64,000 bases of DNA from Erigeron canadensis (Eukaryota; Streptophyta; Magnoliopsida; Asterales; Asteraceae), in assembly GCF_010389155.1 (NCBI RefSeq), contig NC_057761.1, positions 51,458,587-51,522,586 on the forward strand, read 5' to 3'. Position 1 is the first letter of the stretch. Each line of letters starts with the position of its first letter. The translations under genes were made by a program, and so were the position numbers. Of this stretch, positions 11,377 through 24,243 are shown in pieces. The notes below the pieces were generated by a model that was not told where the DNA came from, searched no databases, and saw nothing but the letters and a program-made list of their open reading frames with translations.

Positions 11377-12399
11377 ATTTAGAAAGAGAAAATTTTTTAT
11401 ATATATGGATGTAGAGTGTGGTTGGTTTTTTGAGTCTAGTGTGAAGAGACCCTTTTTGAATTTGTATTAAGGAAAAAAAAAAGGTGTTTTGTTTTGAGAG
11501 AGAATGGGATTGGGAAAGAGAGATAGAAATATTATTTAGAGAGATAGCTTGTTAGGGAATTTAAAGTAGGGTCAATTACACCTTACTTCCTTGGCTCTTA
11601 ATAAATGGCATTTGACCCCCCTCACCTCATATATAGTCTTCAATTCAATCACTCAACATATAAAATTATATATTGATTCATTCCATCAAAACAAACTTAT
11701 TATTCCATCATCATTGTTTAATATTAATTCTATGATACGTACAGTATATGCATTCATTTCAATAAAATATAGGAATTAATGCCTTTCTTTTTTTTTTTTA
11801 AAGAAAGAATTTACATTTTTATAATTATGCATGAATTGAGGTTAAAAGACAATGGTGTACTATAAGCAAGAATAGATAGTCGTATAATTGAACTTTAAAA
11901 ACAATTGTTGCTTAAAAATAAAACCGTACGTCATAATGCATTTAACAAAAATTATTAACAACTTATAATAATACAGGAAAAATTCGATCAAAAGAGTTAT
12001 TTTGTAAAAAGTTCATTATGATAAACATATATACATAGCTAGCCTTTATGTATAATTAATTGGAAAAATATGATACATAATAATATTTGGAATATTTATG
12101 TCATCTTATACTTTGCATGGCATAATAGGATAACATTGTATAATGATAGTGATATGTAATATATATAACCTTATGTATATGTAATCATAATAATAATAAG
12201 TAAATATACAAGAATAAAAATAATAGATGTTTGATGAGTTAAGTTTTTAAAAAACTTAAAGAAGGTTAATATAAACATTAGTATAGTATATTATGCTAAC
12301 GAATTTTACATCATTCAATTCGTTGATGGGATTGGAGAATTTTGAATTTCTACTTTTGTAAAATTATAAAACTTTAATCCATTGTAAAGGATAAAAATA
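11377..12399. other. WRKY upstream region, no gene found
   Basis: About 1 kb of AT-rich sequence between the WRKY core promoter and the MULE. It holds the two W-box cores described with the promoter; otherwise I see only short unsupported frames. Confidence 0.5.
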
Positions 12400-15300
12400 G
12401 GGAGTGTCTATTTACACACCGTTCACTGTTCATCCACACACCGCTCATACGCCCGTTTTATATGTAACTCTCTGTTTTAGTGTCCAAAACGCCCTGTATA
12501 AAGTAAAACGGGGAAAAAAACGGTGTGTAAATAACTCTGCACTGTTGCACTGACATGTCAGAGCCTGACACCTCAATTTCAACATATATTAAAAAAGTAA
12601 TACTGACCGTCACATTTTAAAACGGTATATATTTTATAATTTTTAACAAAAGTTTTCACTATTTATCACTTATGGTCCCTCTTTCTTAATATTTTCCAAT
12701 ATCAATCACTTACCATCCCCACGTTAACCCCATCAATAGGTGTCCCATAATTGACCATATACTATAAAACGGAAAGTATTTTACCTGACTAATATAATAC
12801 GGTCCGTATTAGATAAATGACATAAAAAGTAAATCAATAGGTGCCTCCTTATTATCCATATATTATAAAACGGAGAGTATTTATGGTTGCTAGTCCATAT
12901 TATATAAAACGACATAAAAAGTAACATTTTTTATAAAAAAAAAAATTTAAATAAATTTGATATGCTACGGGTCAATATGCTTCTCAGATGAGCCTATTGG
13001 GCCTTATGGGCCAAATTATGTTTATCATTTGTATAAATGGGTCAAATAGGTTGTATATGCACATCTTTTACTCGAATGGGCCTAGTGGGCCTTCACACTC
13101 GTTTGATATCTCATAGGCCTATTGGGCCTACATACTTGTTTCATATCTCATGTGAGTCGTGTGTATGTATATATGGATATATGTATGTAATTTCCAAAAG
13201 ATCCACATCGTTTGATAACTCATGGGCCAAATGGGTTGTATGTGCTTGTTTTTCACTCAAATCGGCCTATTGGGCCAAATTATGTTCATCATTTGTATAA
13301 ATGGGTCAAATGGATTATATGTGCCCTCTTTACTACTTGAGGGCCTATTGGGCCTACATACTCGTTTTATATCTCATGTGAGTCGTGTGTATGTATATAT
13401 GGATATAAGTATGTAAATTCAAAAGATCCACATCGTTTGATATCTCATAGGCCAAATGGGTTGTATGTGCTCGACTTTCACTCGAATGGGCTTAGTGGGC
13501 CAAATTATGTTTATCATTTGTATAAATGGGGGCAAATAGGTTGTATATGCACATCTTTTACTCGAATTGGCCTATTGGGCTTAGTGGGCCTTCACACTCG
13601 TTTGATATCTCATAGGCCTATTAGGCCAACATACTTGTTTCATATCTCATGTGAGTCGTATGTAAGTATATATGGATATATGTATATCCATATCGTTTGA
13701 TATCTCATGGGCCAAATGGGTTAAATGTGTTTGTTTTTCACTCGAATGGGCCTAGTGGGCCAAGTTATGTTCATCATTTGTATAAACGGGTCAAATGGAT
13801 TATATGTGTCCGTCTTTCAATCGAATGAGCCTATTGGGCCTACATACTCGTTTCATATCTCATATGAGTTGCGTGTTCATCAACTGTTTAAACGGGTCAA
13901 ATGGATTAGTTGTGTTTGTCTTTCAATCGAATGGGCCTATTGGGCCTACATATGCGTTTCAAATGGGTTGTATTTGCTCGTTTTAAATAAAACGGGATGT
14001 TTTATGTACATAAGTTAGTGGCCCATCACACATTTGATAGCATTTTTAATTTCAATCATTATAATAATTGACAATAAACTTAGTGAGTCGTGGTTATGTA
14101 TATATGGATATATGTATGTAAATTCAAAAGATCCACATCGTTTGATATTTGATGGGCCAAATGAGTTGTATGTGCTCGTCTTACATAAAACGGGATGGTT
14201 TATGTATATAAGTTAGTAGGCTTTCACACAAATTACTTATATATAACTCAACTTTTTTCTCACACCTAAAATGTACAAAACAATTGTTTTATGTAATGTT
14301 GAGCATTTTTTAATTTCCACCATTATCATGGACTATTAGCGGATGATGAGCGAATCATACAAATAAAGCTTATATATATCACCTTCTGGTTTCATACACA
14401 TGTATTCGGTACTTGTCTTTTCTCACACCTAAAAATGTGGTTGTATGACAGTCTCTTTGGCGACGAACAACTGTATCCATCAGATGTCAACTAGGCAAGT
14501 TGCATACTAGATACATATTTACTACTTATCTATTGTTTTCTTATGTATATACGTAAAATATTTACATATTTACTACCTGTATTAATTAATACGGTAAGAA
14601 TTACTCAGTATGTTGATTTATATGGCTAGAATTTTAAATAAAATGTACGTTGTGGTATTCAAACTATATATTAGGTGTATCATTATATTTTATTTACGTT
14701 GTTCTTTTTTAAGTTGTATTATTATCAAACCATATATTAAGTGTTGGATATTTTAGTGTAATTGGATTAACTTGTTTGATCAATAACGTCATAATAATAT
14801 GTCAAAATATTTACGTTGTTCTTTTTTAACTTGTTTGAAAAACTCCTATTATTAACATAATAATGTTATTGTTTGTATAGAGAAAGAACTGAGATTTGAA
14901 ATGTGACTACAAATACTATTGATAATTATGACAAATAGTGTTATTTGAAAAAGGGTGTATATATATGATTATATTCTCTGACTATTGGTATATAGAAACC
15001 TACCCATATCTTATCTGACTATCGTTGGAAACAAAAAAACCATATTACCATCACCGTTTTACATAAAATGAACCGTATGTATTGTCTGACACTGGACATT
15101 CGAACACCTACCCATATATTCTCTGACAAATTTTAGCCATAAAAAACATCTACCACTACCACTACCACTACCACCGTTTTAAGGAAAATGGACCGTATAT
15201 AGAGTATAAAAACAAAAATATTGATCCCCCCTTTCCAAATCAGCCCATCCATTTCCTTTTTGAAACTAAACCCTAGAAATAACCACCAGCACAATTAGGT

Positions 15301-16243
15301 CGATCCAAGCACCAAAGAGGCTTTAATGGCCCGTTTATGTAATATTTTGTGTTTTAATGGCCCGTTTAATCTATGTTTGGTTTATTATTTATGGTTGTGT
15401 TTGAAAAATAATTGTGTTAACAAGTTATTTCCCATAGGTGAAAATGTGAAATGCGGCAAAATTCTTTTAAGGTATACATTCATAATGTCAAATGTATCAG
15501 TTGATACAGGGGATTGTCAGGAGGTGAATACCTTATGCCGTGAGATTAAAAAGAGTTTTTTATGTTAGTATATCAAGTACTTTACAATTATTAAAATTTT
15601 TTAAAAAAAACTTATACTAAACATATATAATAAACATATCAGTTAATAGAAAGAGATTTTTATGTTAACATATCAAGTATTTTACAATTATTAAATTTTT
15701 TTAAAAAAACTTATAATAAGCTTTGTATCATCTACACGCTCATATCAACGATTTCGTACATTACTAAGAAAATTATAGGGAAAAACTAAATTTCACCGTT
15801 ATAAAAATTTATAATAAGCTTTTCAACTAATTAAAATACCCCGTTATACAGCATATGGATAATACAAGACACCTATTGATGGAGAATTAAACGGAGTTAA
15901 AAGGGGTGACGGTTGTGTTAAACTTTTAGTATAGTAAGGATGGATAATACAAAATCTTAACAAAGATGGGTAATAAGTGATAATTCCCTGAAAATATAGG
16001 AGAACTTTATGTATTTGACTCATTTATATAAAACTCACCGTTTTAAATCATACCCACCATATTGTTGATTATGACGTGTCATTCTCTGACATGTCAGTGC
16101 AACAGTGCAAAGTTATTTACACACCGTTTTTTACCCTGTTTTACATCATACAGACCGTTTTTATCACCAAAATGGGGAGTACTACATAAAGCGGGTTGTA
16201 TGACCGGTGTGTAGATCAACCGTTGCCGATGTGTAAAGCACCC
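12400..16243. mobile_element. Non-autonomous Mutator-like element (long TIRs, 3.84 kb)
   Basis: The terminal inverted repeats at 12400-12574 and 16073-16243 match over about 170 bp, including ACACACCG, AACGGTGTGTAAATAAC and GCACTGTTGCACTGACATGTCAGAG. The element is flanked by TAAAAATA on both sides (12392-12399 and 16244-16251); a ninth base does not match. Long TIRs with an 8-9-bp duplication suit Mutator-like elements. No transposase remnant is visible. The interior is a tandem array (12963-14220), a duplicated stretch near 12730-12910, a ~100-bp tandem duplication near 15565-15720, and a copia-LTR-like fragment near 14742. Confidence 0.85.
12963..14220. repeat. Complex tandem array inside the MULE
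   Basis: Degenerate repeats of roughly 225-265 bp. Each contains TTTGTATAAATGGGTCAAAT (seen near 13028, 13292, 13517, 13776, 13880), GGGCCTATTGGGCC-like blocks, CTCATGTGAGTCGTGTG and TATATATGGATATATGTATG. The short open frames along the plus strand (around 13037-14216) repeat because the DNA repeats, not because they are genes. Confidence 0.85.
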
Positions 16244-18444
16244 TAAAAATATATATATTATTTTGTTCATCTTTCACGAAGCATGAACCCACCGTCATTT
16301 AATTGTTAAATATCAATAACATGGTGATACTTACATGATAACATTATCATTCCTTACTAAATTAAATTAAGCACCTTTAAAAAGATACTATTTGAAAACA
16401 ACAACTTAACCTATGCAATCAACATTAATTAACTAATGCCAGAAAAATACGTACATAACATTAAAAAACATACTCAATTACAATCTTCATGAATGAAAGT
16501 ATATATGAAACAAACTAGCATTCAGCCAATTTTCAAATTTTGTATATCGTTTTCCCACATCATTATCTAGGTATTTTGAAATATATATCTTTAACTACTA
16601 AATAGTCAAAATTGACCGATAAAATATAAACTAATGACTAGTCAAAATTAATGATCTTTTGTATTTCAAAGGGTAAGAAATGTAAATATATATGAAAAAT
16701 TTCGAGTGTGAAGGGGGCTTATTTGTGGTTGACCGGTGATTGCCGGTGGGATGAGCTGTGGCGAGTACAAAAGCAGTTAAATGAAAGATTATTAGTCCAC
16801 GTTTTCATACTATGGGTTGTTGACCGGGAACCGGTTTGCTGCAAACGAAATTCCGGTTACATGTGGGTAGTCAAAAGTTTTGGCTCGTGTGCATGCAAAA
16901 AATGGAAAAGTAAAAAGCCTCGAAAGTTTCAGAAAAAAAACACGAATTATTTCCTTTATATCAAAAACTTTCTACCGCATTTTATCTGCAAAATCAATTC
17001 AAAGGTTTATGATAATAGATGCTAATTATTTAATATGACATATATTTATAGATGCTAATTCATAATTAAACTTTTTTGAAACCATATGCATGTTTAAAAT
17101 TCATTATATCTAAATTAATTTCAGTGACATAATGACATACATGTTAATTAGCTAGAAGGGGCATCGCATACTATGTACCCAAACAATTACAATGTTATGT
17201 GAATAATTTATCTCATGGAAATTTGATGCGTACATATTCTTGCGAAGTTTCCTTTAAATATATGTGTATTTTTCAAGTTTTGCAACAAAATCACTTATTC
17301 ACTTATATATGTCAAGTTAACTTAATTAAATTTCTACCGTGATCTTACGTTAGATGATAAAAATCATATATAAAGTCATAACAACCTACGACATAAAACA
17401 AAAGAAAATGTTATAAAAAAAATATAAATCAAAAAGTGATTTAAAAATAATATTATAAAATTTAGGATTATTTTTCATATTTATATAATTAAAATAATTA
17501 GTTTTTATAATTATAAAATGTAAAAATTAGTTTCATAATTAATGACTTAATAAATTAGAATTATAGCTATAAAAATTTTAAACAAGTATATGTCATATAT
17601 CAACATTTTGATCTAATTATTTTAATTAAAAATTGAACTTTATTCAAAAAATCAAACTTTTATATTAAAATTAAAATTTAGTCACATCTATCTGTATAAT
17701 TATATACCTAAAAATTTTGTTTGACTTTTATTTTCATTGAACATACGTATTAATAAGTTTTTTGTCAAATATAATTAAATATTGATTTAAAAAAGTACTT
17801 ATATACTACATTATAAAACATTTAGTTTCTTCCGTTTTTTTTCATGTAAGTTATGGATAACCCTAAAATGTCTCTCCCTTTTTATTTGTTATTTTAAAGA
17901 TCTCCACTTGAAATATCTATAATATCCACTTGAATTACCTAAAATATTTTTAAAGAACTTAATTTACAACGACTAACTTAACTGCTAAATAACTACACTG
18001 CGCGCTATTTTTTACATCAATTAATTTTATGTTAAAAACCACACATTAATTTACCTTTGTCGCCACCATCGCCGTCCGTTGTTGTCGTCACCACCATCCA
18101 TCATCGTCATAACTGCCGTCATCACTAATAGTTCATTAATATATGGCCATTGAGCTAATTAGGTCAATTATGTTAATAGGTAAAAAAAAAAAACCTAGCT
18201 CGTAATAATAGAAAGATAAAATCTTCCATGAAAAGAAAGTGATAATTGATCCAGAATGAAGCGTGTGAAACAAGAAACATATGGCACGTGTGGTCCTACT
18301 GTCTGACATGTGGGTTCAACTGCTAGCGTCAATGAAACGTCATCTTTCTTTTTACTACTATATACTCGTATATGTTGTTGGTCATTGTTTTGCATATAAT
18401 ATGCATATTTGTTAAATCTTAAAAGTTAAGATGATTTACACTAA
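16244..18444. other. Intergenic AT-rich stretch
   Basis: No supported gene. A 105-codon plus-strand frame at 16708-17025 has no recognisable domain. At about 17820-18120 the plus strand resembles the interior of the Helitron family described elsewhere (TTTACATCAATTAATTTTA followed by a GTCGCCACCATCGCC-like GC-rich part), probably a decayed plus-strand copy lacking clear ends. Confidence 0.45.
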
Positions 18445-18735
18445 GGTACGTTTTATTCACAGAATGTTTTTGAAAGGAATAAAATCTTTTGAAGAAATTG
18501 GAATTTGAAAGAATGAAATTTAACGGAATGTTTTTGATTTTTTGAGAATTCAAGTAATGGAGGTAATGAAATTTCTTCCTCCATGCCCAAGGAATGGAAA
18601 TTCGATCAAATGATGGAATGTTTACATTCCTACGGAATGAGATTCCTCTTTCTTTAAATAACCAAACGCACTAAAGAATGGAATTTAATTCTAATTCCAG
18701 GAGATTCTTTCAAATTCTGTAAAACAAACGCGATC
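18445..18735. mobile_element. Tourist-like (PIF/Harbinger) MITE
   Basis: 291 bp flanked by TAA on both sides (18442-18444, 18736-18738). The ends are GGTACGTTTTATTCACAGAAT and, inverted, GATCGCGTTTGTTTTACAGAATT. The interior is rich in GGAATG/CATTCC and has no coding capacity. Confidence 0.8.
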
Positions 18736-19137
18736 TAAAAGTAACTCGACTCAGTTACGTGACTCCTTGTCTACACTCTTACGAGTTAATGTGTAACGTT
18801 AGACCGAGTCACGAGTTGCAAACTTAAAATGTTGTAATTTCTATGGTTTATTATATTATATTTATTAAACCAACTTAGTTGGAGTAGGAGTAGTGAATAT
18901 ATATAGATGGTTTTGCTTGGTTGTTAACCAAGGTAAACAAGAAAAAGAAAACCACTATTCAGCGGTTTCGAATCAAACAAGTATCAACAACAGCCACTTT
19001 TTTGTTATTCTTATATTATTCTGGAAGTACCGTGTAAAGATAGGCACCTTATCTATGCAATAATGATCTCACTCTTGTCTTAATGACTCTTCCTCTTTTC
19101 TAGATTTTTCTGAGTGTGAAAATGGTAGATTTTTCAT

Positions 19138-19375
19138 TTCAGTAGCTGGAGCCCTTTCCATCTAGAAACAGAGGTCAAGGGTTCGATCCTTATGCCCAGC
19201 AAGGCTGGAGGTCCTTTTTGACCTTTGGTAGAACCTGAAAGCAGTCTTTCTACCTTTGGTAGGGGTAAGGTTGTCTACATCACAACCTCCCCCATACACA
19301 GTCAAAGACCGTATTTGAGACCCAAAATGCGTGAAAGACGGCATTAGGAGTTACTTTTATTATATTTATTATTAC
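19138..19375 (+). repeat. SINE family A, near full-length copy
   Basis: A tRNA-derived short interspersed element. The Pol III B box GGTTCGATCC is at 19180-19189, with an A-box-like TAGCTGGAGCCC about 35 bp upstream. The body carries GGAGGTCC, the paired TCTACCTTTGGTAG motif and CCTCCCCCATACAC; the 3' end runs into an AT-rich TTATTATATTTATTATTA tail. Related copies: 4121-4278, 23156-23299, 36909-37159. Confidence 0.8.
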
Positions 19376-19526
19376 AACTTTTATGTTATTTACATAGTTT
19401 TGATCATTTTATTGCGAATTTGGAAATAAAATGAAGTTTATGACTCAAAACTAATGTAATATATTGGTAAATCTATTAAGATACAAAATTTATATTTTGT
19501 TTCTAAAGACGTTATATGTATATAAT

Positions 19527-19713
19527 TATAAGGGGAAGTGAATGTTTGGGACAACCCCACCTAATTTGGATGAAAAATCCCTTACATCTTGATTTTTTAT
19601 TCCATACAAATCAGGGGGCCCATCATTTCTTCATAAATATTAAAATATTAATATGTGAGAGGTTTTTTTACCCAACTTAGGTGTGTGACAACCCCACACT
19701 CACTTTTCCCATA
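19527..19713. mobile_element. MITE with TATGGGAA-type inverted ends, copy 2
   Basis: About 187 bp. The left end is TATAAGGGGAAGTGAATGTTTGG and the right end, inverted, TATGGGAAAAGTGAGTGTGGGG. It shares ends and the subterminal TTAGGTGTG motif with 6566-6760. Confidence 0.7.
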
Positions 19714-20119
19714 ATCATATTATATTGTATAATTTTTAAAAATGTTCTGACTTTTGCGAGTCGAATCACGTTTCGGGGTACGAGTTAAAAAATCATTTTT
19801 TTACGTCGAGTTAAAAGTTACGAGTAGACAACTATGTTAATTTGATAGATCAGGGAAATATGATCAGTTTACATGCAATACTTTAAAAAAATATTCTAGA
19901 TGTTTATTTATGACTAATACTAATCTGATAGTTAATATTTTAGTCAGCAAAGTAACTATGATATACTTAAAAAGTAATCGAATATACTCACTTCGAAGAT
20001 TGTAACTTTTATTCATATAATTATTTTATTGGGTTTTTTTTGTGAGGTTTGATTGATAAATGTTTTAGGATATTGTTGGGACTTCATGTTATCTTAGATG
20101 GTAAAGAGAATGATAAAGA

Positions 20120-20300
20120 AAGATATTTTTGGTTTTCCAAAGACTGAAACTTTAAGGAGAAAAAAAAAAGAATTACCTGCTTTATTAGATAACGAAAGGA
20201 GTATCAGCACAATTAGGCGACAGCGACAATAGTGGTGATAACAGTGTGGTTATTAATGTAAAAATAATTGTTATAAAATAGGGTAGTATATTTATTTTAA
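20120..20300 (-). mobile_element. Helitron fragments (5'-end and interior pieces)
   Basis: The plus-strand segment at 20120-20197 resembles the 5'-terminal region of the Helitron at 45585-45910 (CTGAAA..TTTAAG, GCTTTATTAGATA). Immediately after, 20215-20300 resembles the interior region (GGCGACAGCGACA.., TTATTAATGTAAA..AATTG). No clean CTAG terminus is present, so this is a rearranged remnant. Confidence 0.45.
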
Positions 20301-20905
20301 CATTTTATCTTAGTTGTAAGTTTATCATATAAACTTAAAATTAATTACTAATTAAAAATAAACAAAATTTAATATAAATATATTAAGATTTAAAAGTATT
20401 TTCAATTATTATTTTTAATTATTTTTTAAAAATTGTCACAACATATCAAAAAATAAACCATATAAAAATATAAACTTTATATTAAAGACATATAACATTG
20501 TCATATTTTAATTGAAATATTTAAAATATGTTTCATCTAAAAAAAGATATTATTTCTAATAATGTCAAATATGAATGTAATACATCATATGTAACAATAA
20601 AGCAACCTATTATGATTTCTTTAATATTCAAATATCGCTAAGTATGTCAGAATTTACACATTTGATGAACATGTTATGGTGTTGTAATATTCAAATATCA
20701 CTAAACATGTCACGCTAAAAAATTTTGATGGACATATTTCTAAGAATATATTCAATATCATATTTTTGAGTATTAGTTAGAAAATTTATTTATATGTTTT
20801 AATATATTTATTATATATTTAAATAACATATATTATCTCTTTATTATAAAACTACTGTTTATTATAATGTTATCGTCTACTAGATAGGTTTAATCTAATT
20901 TAATA

Positions 20906-21160
20906 CTCCCTCCGTCCTATTAAATGTGTCCTATTTTGAATTTTTAGAGTATTTTTTATAAACTTTAACCTTAAATATTACGATTTGTGTTATGTAATAT
21001 TTGAGGAAAATTATACCAACAAAAATAAATCTAAAACTCAATCAATTTATATAACTTTCATCAAATATTATATTACACAAATCAAAATATTCAAGGTCAA
21101 AGTTTACAAAGAAAGACTTTGAAAATTCAAAATATGACACATTTAGTGGAATGCATGGAG
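20906..21160. mobile_element. Stowaway MITE, copy 1
   Basis: 255 bp flanked by TA. The left end is CTCCCTCCGTCCTATTAAA; the right end is a decayed inverted copy ending GCATGGAG. Subterminal CAAAGT and TTTGAAAATTCAAAAT motifs are typical of Tc1/mariner-derived Stowaway elements. Confidence 0.9.
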
Positions 21161-21294
21161 TAAATATTATGTGGTATCAAAAGTTCCGCATCCAAGTTAT
21201 ATATGAATGACAATAACCCATACAGATAATTGTTTTTTTCCCTATGTTTTAAGAACGACAATTATTGTCACTTACTCTTTACGCAATAAATTTA

Positions 21295-21548
21295 CTCTTC
21301 CGTCCCACTAAACTTGCCCACTTTTAAATTTTCAAAGTCAAACTTTTATGAACTTTGACCATATTTTTTTTTTGTGTTACACAATATTTGATTAACGTTA
21401 TATGAATTGATTGTGTTTTAGATGTGCGTTTTATTGGTGTAACTTTCATCAACTATTATATAACACAACTAAAAATATATATGGTCAAAGTTCGTAGAGT
21501 TTGACTTTGAAAATTCAAAATTGAACAAGTTTAGTAGGACTGATGGAG
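21295..21548. mobile_element. Stowaway MITE, copy 2
   Basis: 254 bp flanked by TA. It starts CTCTTCCGTCCCACTAAACT and ends with the inverted AGTTTAGTAGGACTGATGGAG. Same family as 20906-21160, with the shared GTCAAACTTT / AAAGTTTGAC subterminal parts. Confidence 0.9.
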
Positions 21549-21561
21549 TATATTTTTATTA

Positions 21562-21779
21562 CTCCTTCCGTCCCATTTTAGTTGTCACGCTGACTAACTT
21601 TGACCGTAAATAACTTTGTTTGTGTCATGTAACACTTGATATAAAATATATGAATGAATTGAGTTTTTAATGTACTTTTCGTCCATATAATTTGTTTGTA
21701 CTAACATATAGTACAAATTAAACAAAGTTATTTACGGTCAAAATTAGTCAACATAACAACTAAAATGGGACGGAGAGAA
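21562..21779. mobile_element. Stowaway MITE, copy 3 (different subfamily)
   Basis: 218 bp flanked by TA, with long, well-conserved inverted ends: CTCCTTCCGTCCCATTTTAG and TAAAATGGGACGGAGAG, then ACTTTGACCGTAAATAACTT and its inverted partner. It lies 13 bp from copy 2. Confidence 0.92.
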
Positions 21780-22253
21780 TATTTTATAGCAACGCTGAAA
21801 ATAATTACTCATTTATAAAAAGGAAAAAAAAAAGTCTCGTAAGTTCAATTTTCACATCATCTTGAAAGTGGCAATAATTGCAAGTGCAACTTATAAGGGT
21901 AAAATCAGCTCGTTTTGAAATAAATGTAACATCATAGCTTAATTTATTTGACAAACTTTACCTTTTAGAAATATTGGTTCAGATAAACACTTTATGACAA
22001 AGTTTTCCTTTTTTGCTCGTTTCAGACAAAATCAATCTCAGTCAACTTCAAACTTGAAGTCCACAAATTTAAATGAGACCAATTGTGGTAAAACACCTTT
22101 TTAATAGCGTTATTTGTATCAGAATATAGACCATTTTACGTACTATAATTGTTAATTGTCTTTCATGTAGTTAATTACATATGATATAGCATGTATTTGA
22201 AAAGTTTCAATTTAAATGTCTTAAATTATATTGTTTTTGAATGAGTCTTTCAA

Positions 22254-22434
22254 TTTTTTTTAAGAACGACATTTAAATTTACTCCTAAATTACACGCATG
22301 TATAAGATGAAACTTAGGATTTTTAAAAAATCTCTATTAATCCACCCTTACAAATGTGAGAAGTTGGACTTGAACGCAAGTGGATTTTCCCAAGGTCAAA
22401 GACCTTACTAATGGGCCACCAACCTGAGTTCGGT
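22254..22434 (-). repeat. SINE family B, copy with duplicated target
   Basis: The minus strand shows a tRNA-like head: A box TGGTGGCCCATTAG (plus 22408-22421) and a B-box-like GTTCAAGTCC (plus 22366-22375). The body ends in an A-rich tail at the low-coordinate end. Flanks ATGAGTCTTTCA (22242-22253) and ATGAGTTTTTCA (22435-22446) match 11 of 12, a likely target duplication. Related to 35212-35380. Confidence 0.75.
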
Positions 22435-22489
22435 ATGAGTTTTTCACATAATTGTATATATTAAACGCAAGAACAATATTTTGTTTCTT

Positions 22490-22516
22490 TATTATTATTA
22501 TTATTATTATTATTAA

Positions 22517-22565
<49 letters not shown>
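22490..22565. repeat. (TTA)n microsatellite
   Basis: About 76 bp of TTA/ATT trinucleotides with one TTAATA interruption. Confidence 0.95.
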
Positions 22566-23155
22566 TAACAGCGATATTGTATATTGTAAATGTAAATGGT
22601 TATGTAGTGGTTAGAACTTTGCATAACTTATACTCGTATTTAAATTTAGATGCATTCCGTAGCAATGTAAAATTTCATTGGAATGCCACCATACAAAGAT
22701 CCCATTTAGTCATGTTTCGCTTGTTTCTATATCTTTTACCTAATCTGATACAAGTACATTAATAATATTATATACTTCTCAACTAAGCTATTCTAAGATC
22801 CAAATTACTTGAATAGTTGAATATGATAATGAAGTTTGATTTATCAGTAGTTAGCGCTTACAATTCCAATTTGTTAAATTTTTTTTATTATCTTGTACAA
22901 CCGAATTGAAACTAATCAATTAGTTGACCGTGGTTTACTTTGTGACCAAGATTGCCACCAAAGAGAGACAACAATTCACATTGTGATTTCCAAAGATCTA
23001 AGGAATATAAAGTCGTCATATAACAATATGTAGTATCATACAAATTACTTAATTCAAATAACTTTTAATACTTAATTAATTAAAATAATTGAGATGTTTG
23101 TCTAGTATTTTGTCCAAAGTCCAAACGAGATACCTTATAAATAAAATGTAACACT

Positions 23156-23299
23156 CAATGTCGTTTTTTATGAGTTTTGAGTCTTAATACCTCGACGGTA
23201 AATGAGGAGGTTGAGATATAAACACTTTTACATCTATCTAGGTAGATATGCTCCTTTTAAAGTTCTATCTAAATAAAAGGACCTTGGGCCTTTACATTA
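23156..23299 (-). repeat. SINE family A, 5'-truncated copy
   Basis: On the minus strand it follows the family A body (TAGAT..CTACCTAGATAGATG, CCTCATTTACCGTCGAGGTATT, CTCAAAACTC). It lacks the tRNA-like head, as the copy at 4121-4278 does. Confidence 0.7.
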
Positions 23300-23346
23300 A
23301 GACAAATGTGTTAAACACTTGATCTAACCATGCTACATTACAGAAC

Positions 23347-23641
23347 CAGGGATGTGCAAATGGTCTGACCCGCGAAAATCCGAACCGACCCGCGACCCGC
23401 AAGTACATGAAAATCGGAACCGTGACTCGACCCGTGATGGTTCGGGTCGGCTTCGGGCGGATTACGGGCTTCCTTCGCCTTTTTTCAGTTTTTGACTTCA
23501 CCCGGCCCGACCCGCGCAACCCATGACCCAAAAATGCAACAAAAGCTTAACCCGTGACCCGATCCGTTAGCCCTTCGAGCGGGTCGGTTCAAGCCGGTTC
23601 CGGCTCGGGTCACGGGTTTCAGTTTTTTTTTCTCATCCCTA
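23347..23641. mobile_element. hAT-like MITE, GC-rich (CAGGGATG ends)
   Basis: 295 bp. The left end is CAGGGATGTGCAAATGG and the right end inverted is TAGGGATGAG. Flanks TACAGAAC and TACAGAGT match 6 of 8, compatible with an old 8-bp hAT duplication. The interior is a dense run of CCCGACCCG/CGGGTCGG motifs, far richer in GC than its surroundings. Confidence 0.78.
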
Positions 23642-23886
23642 TACAGAGTATGTATCATGTACCATCATAAAAAGGTGACACGTGCTATATCCTTTGTATA
23701 ATTTCAATTTGGATATCTTTTTATCCAATAATAAAATGTCAAGAATTTCATTTTTATTTTGTCACAAAGTATGTATCAAATTATAACGTAATTTGTCAAA
23801 TTTAAATTTAATTTGTCAATTATATCATGTATCATTCATCTTTGATAGAACTTTAGTAAAAATAATATTTAAACATCTTTTTTAAA

Positions 23887-24243
23887 CTAGAGGGGTACCC
23901 ACGCAATATAGTAGTGGTGTTAGCGACACATGATGGTGTCGATAACGATGTAATTATTAATGTAAAGTAATTGATATAAAAGCAATAATCTAGTTATTTT
24001 AAGGGATGTATATTGTAAATAATGTCATTAAGAGTATTATAGGTATATTATGTGGAAATATTTAAATTAGTGAATAAATAAAAGTGGTAGTTTAAATAGA
24101 TAGAGTTTGAAAATATTTTTAACATATTTTGGGTGGATATAATGTGTGTATTGAAAATGAGTTAAAAGTTAAGAGTATTTTAGTTTTTTAAAAATAAAAA
24201 GTTGAATAGGGGAATAGTAGTTTATTTTATAAAGAAGTAAAGA
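23887..24243 (-). mobile_element. Non-autonomous Helitron (minus orientation)
   Basis: The minus strand ends in ATTGCGTGGGTACCCCTCTAG followed by T, the CTAG-T 3' terminus of this window's Helitron family. The 5' side reads TCTTTACTTCTTTATAAAATA, like other copies beginning TCTATACT..TTTATAAA. No A precedes the TC, so the 5' end is approximate. No Rep/helicase. Confidence 0.6.

Noticed and set aside
13037..14216. Series of similar 60-97-codon plus-strand frames
   Set aside because: They recur because the underlying DNA is a tandem array within a MULE; no start context, domain or codon bias supports genes.
16708..17025. 105-codon frame with several Trp and Cys
   Set aside because: No recognised domain, Lys/Asn-rich AT-driven end, and no neighbouring exon or promoter evidence.
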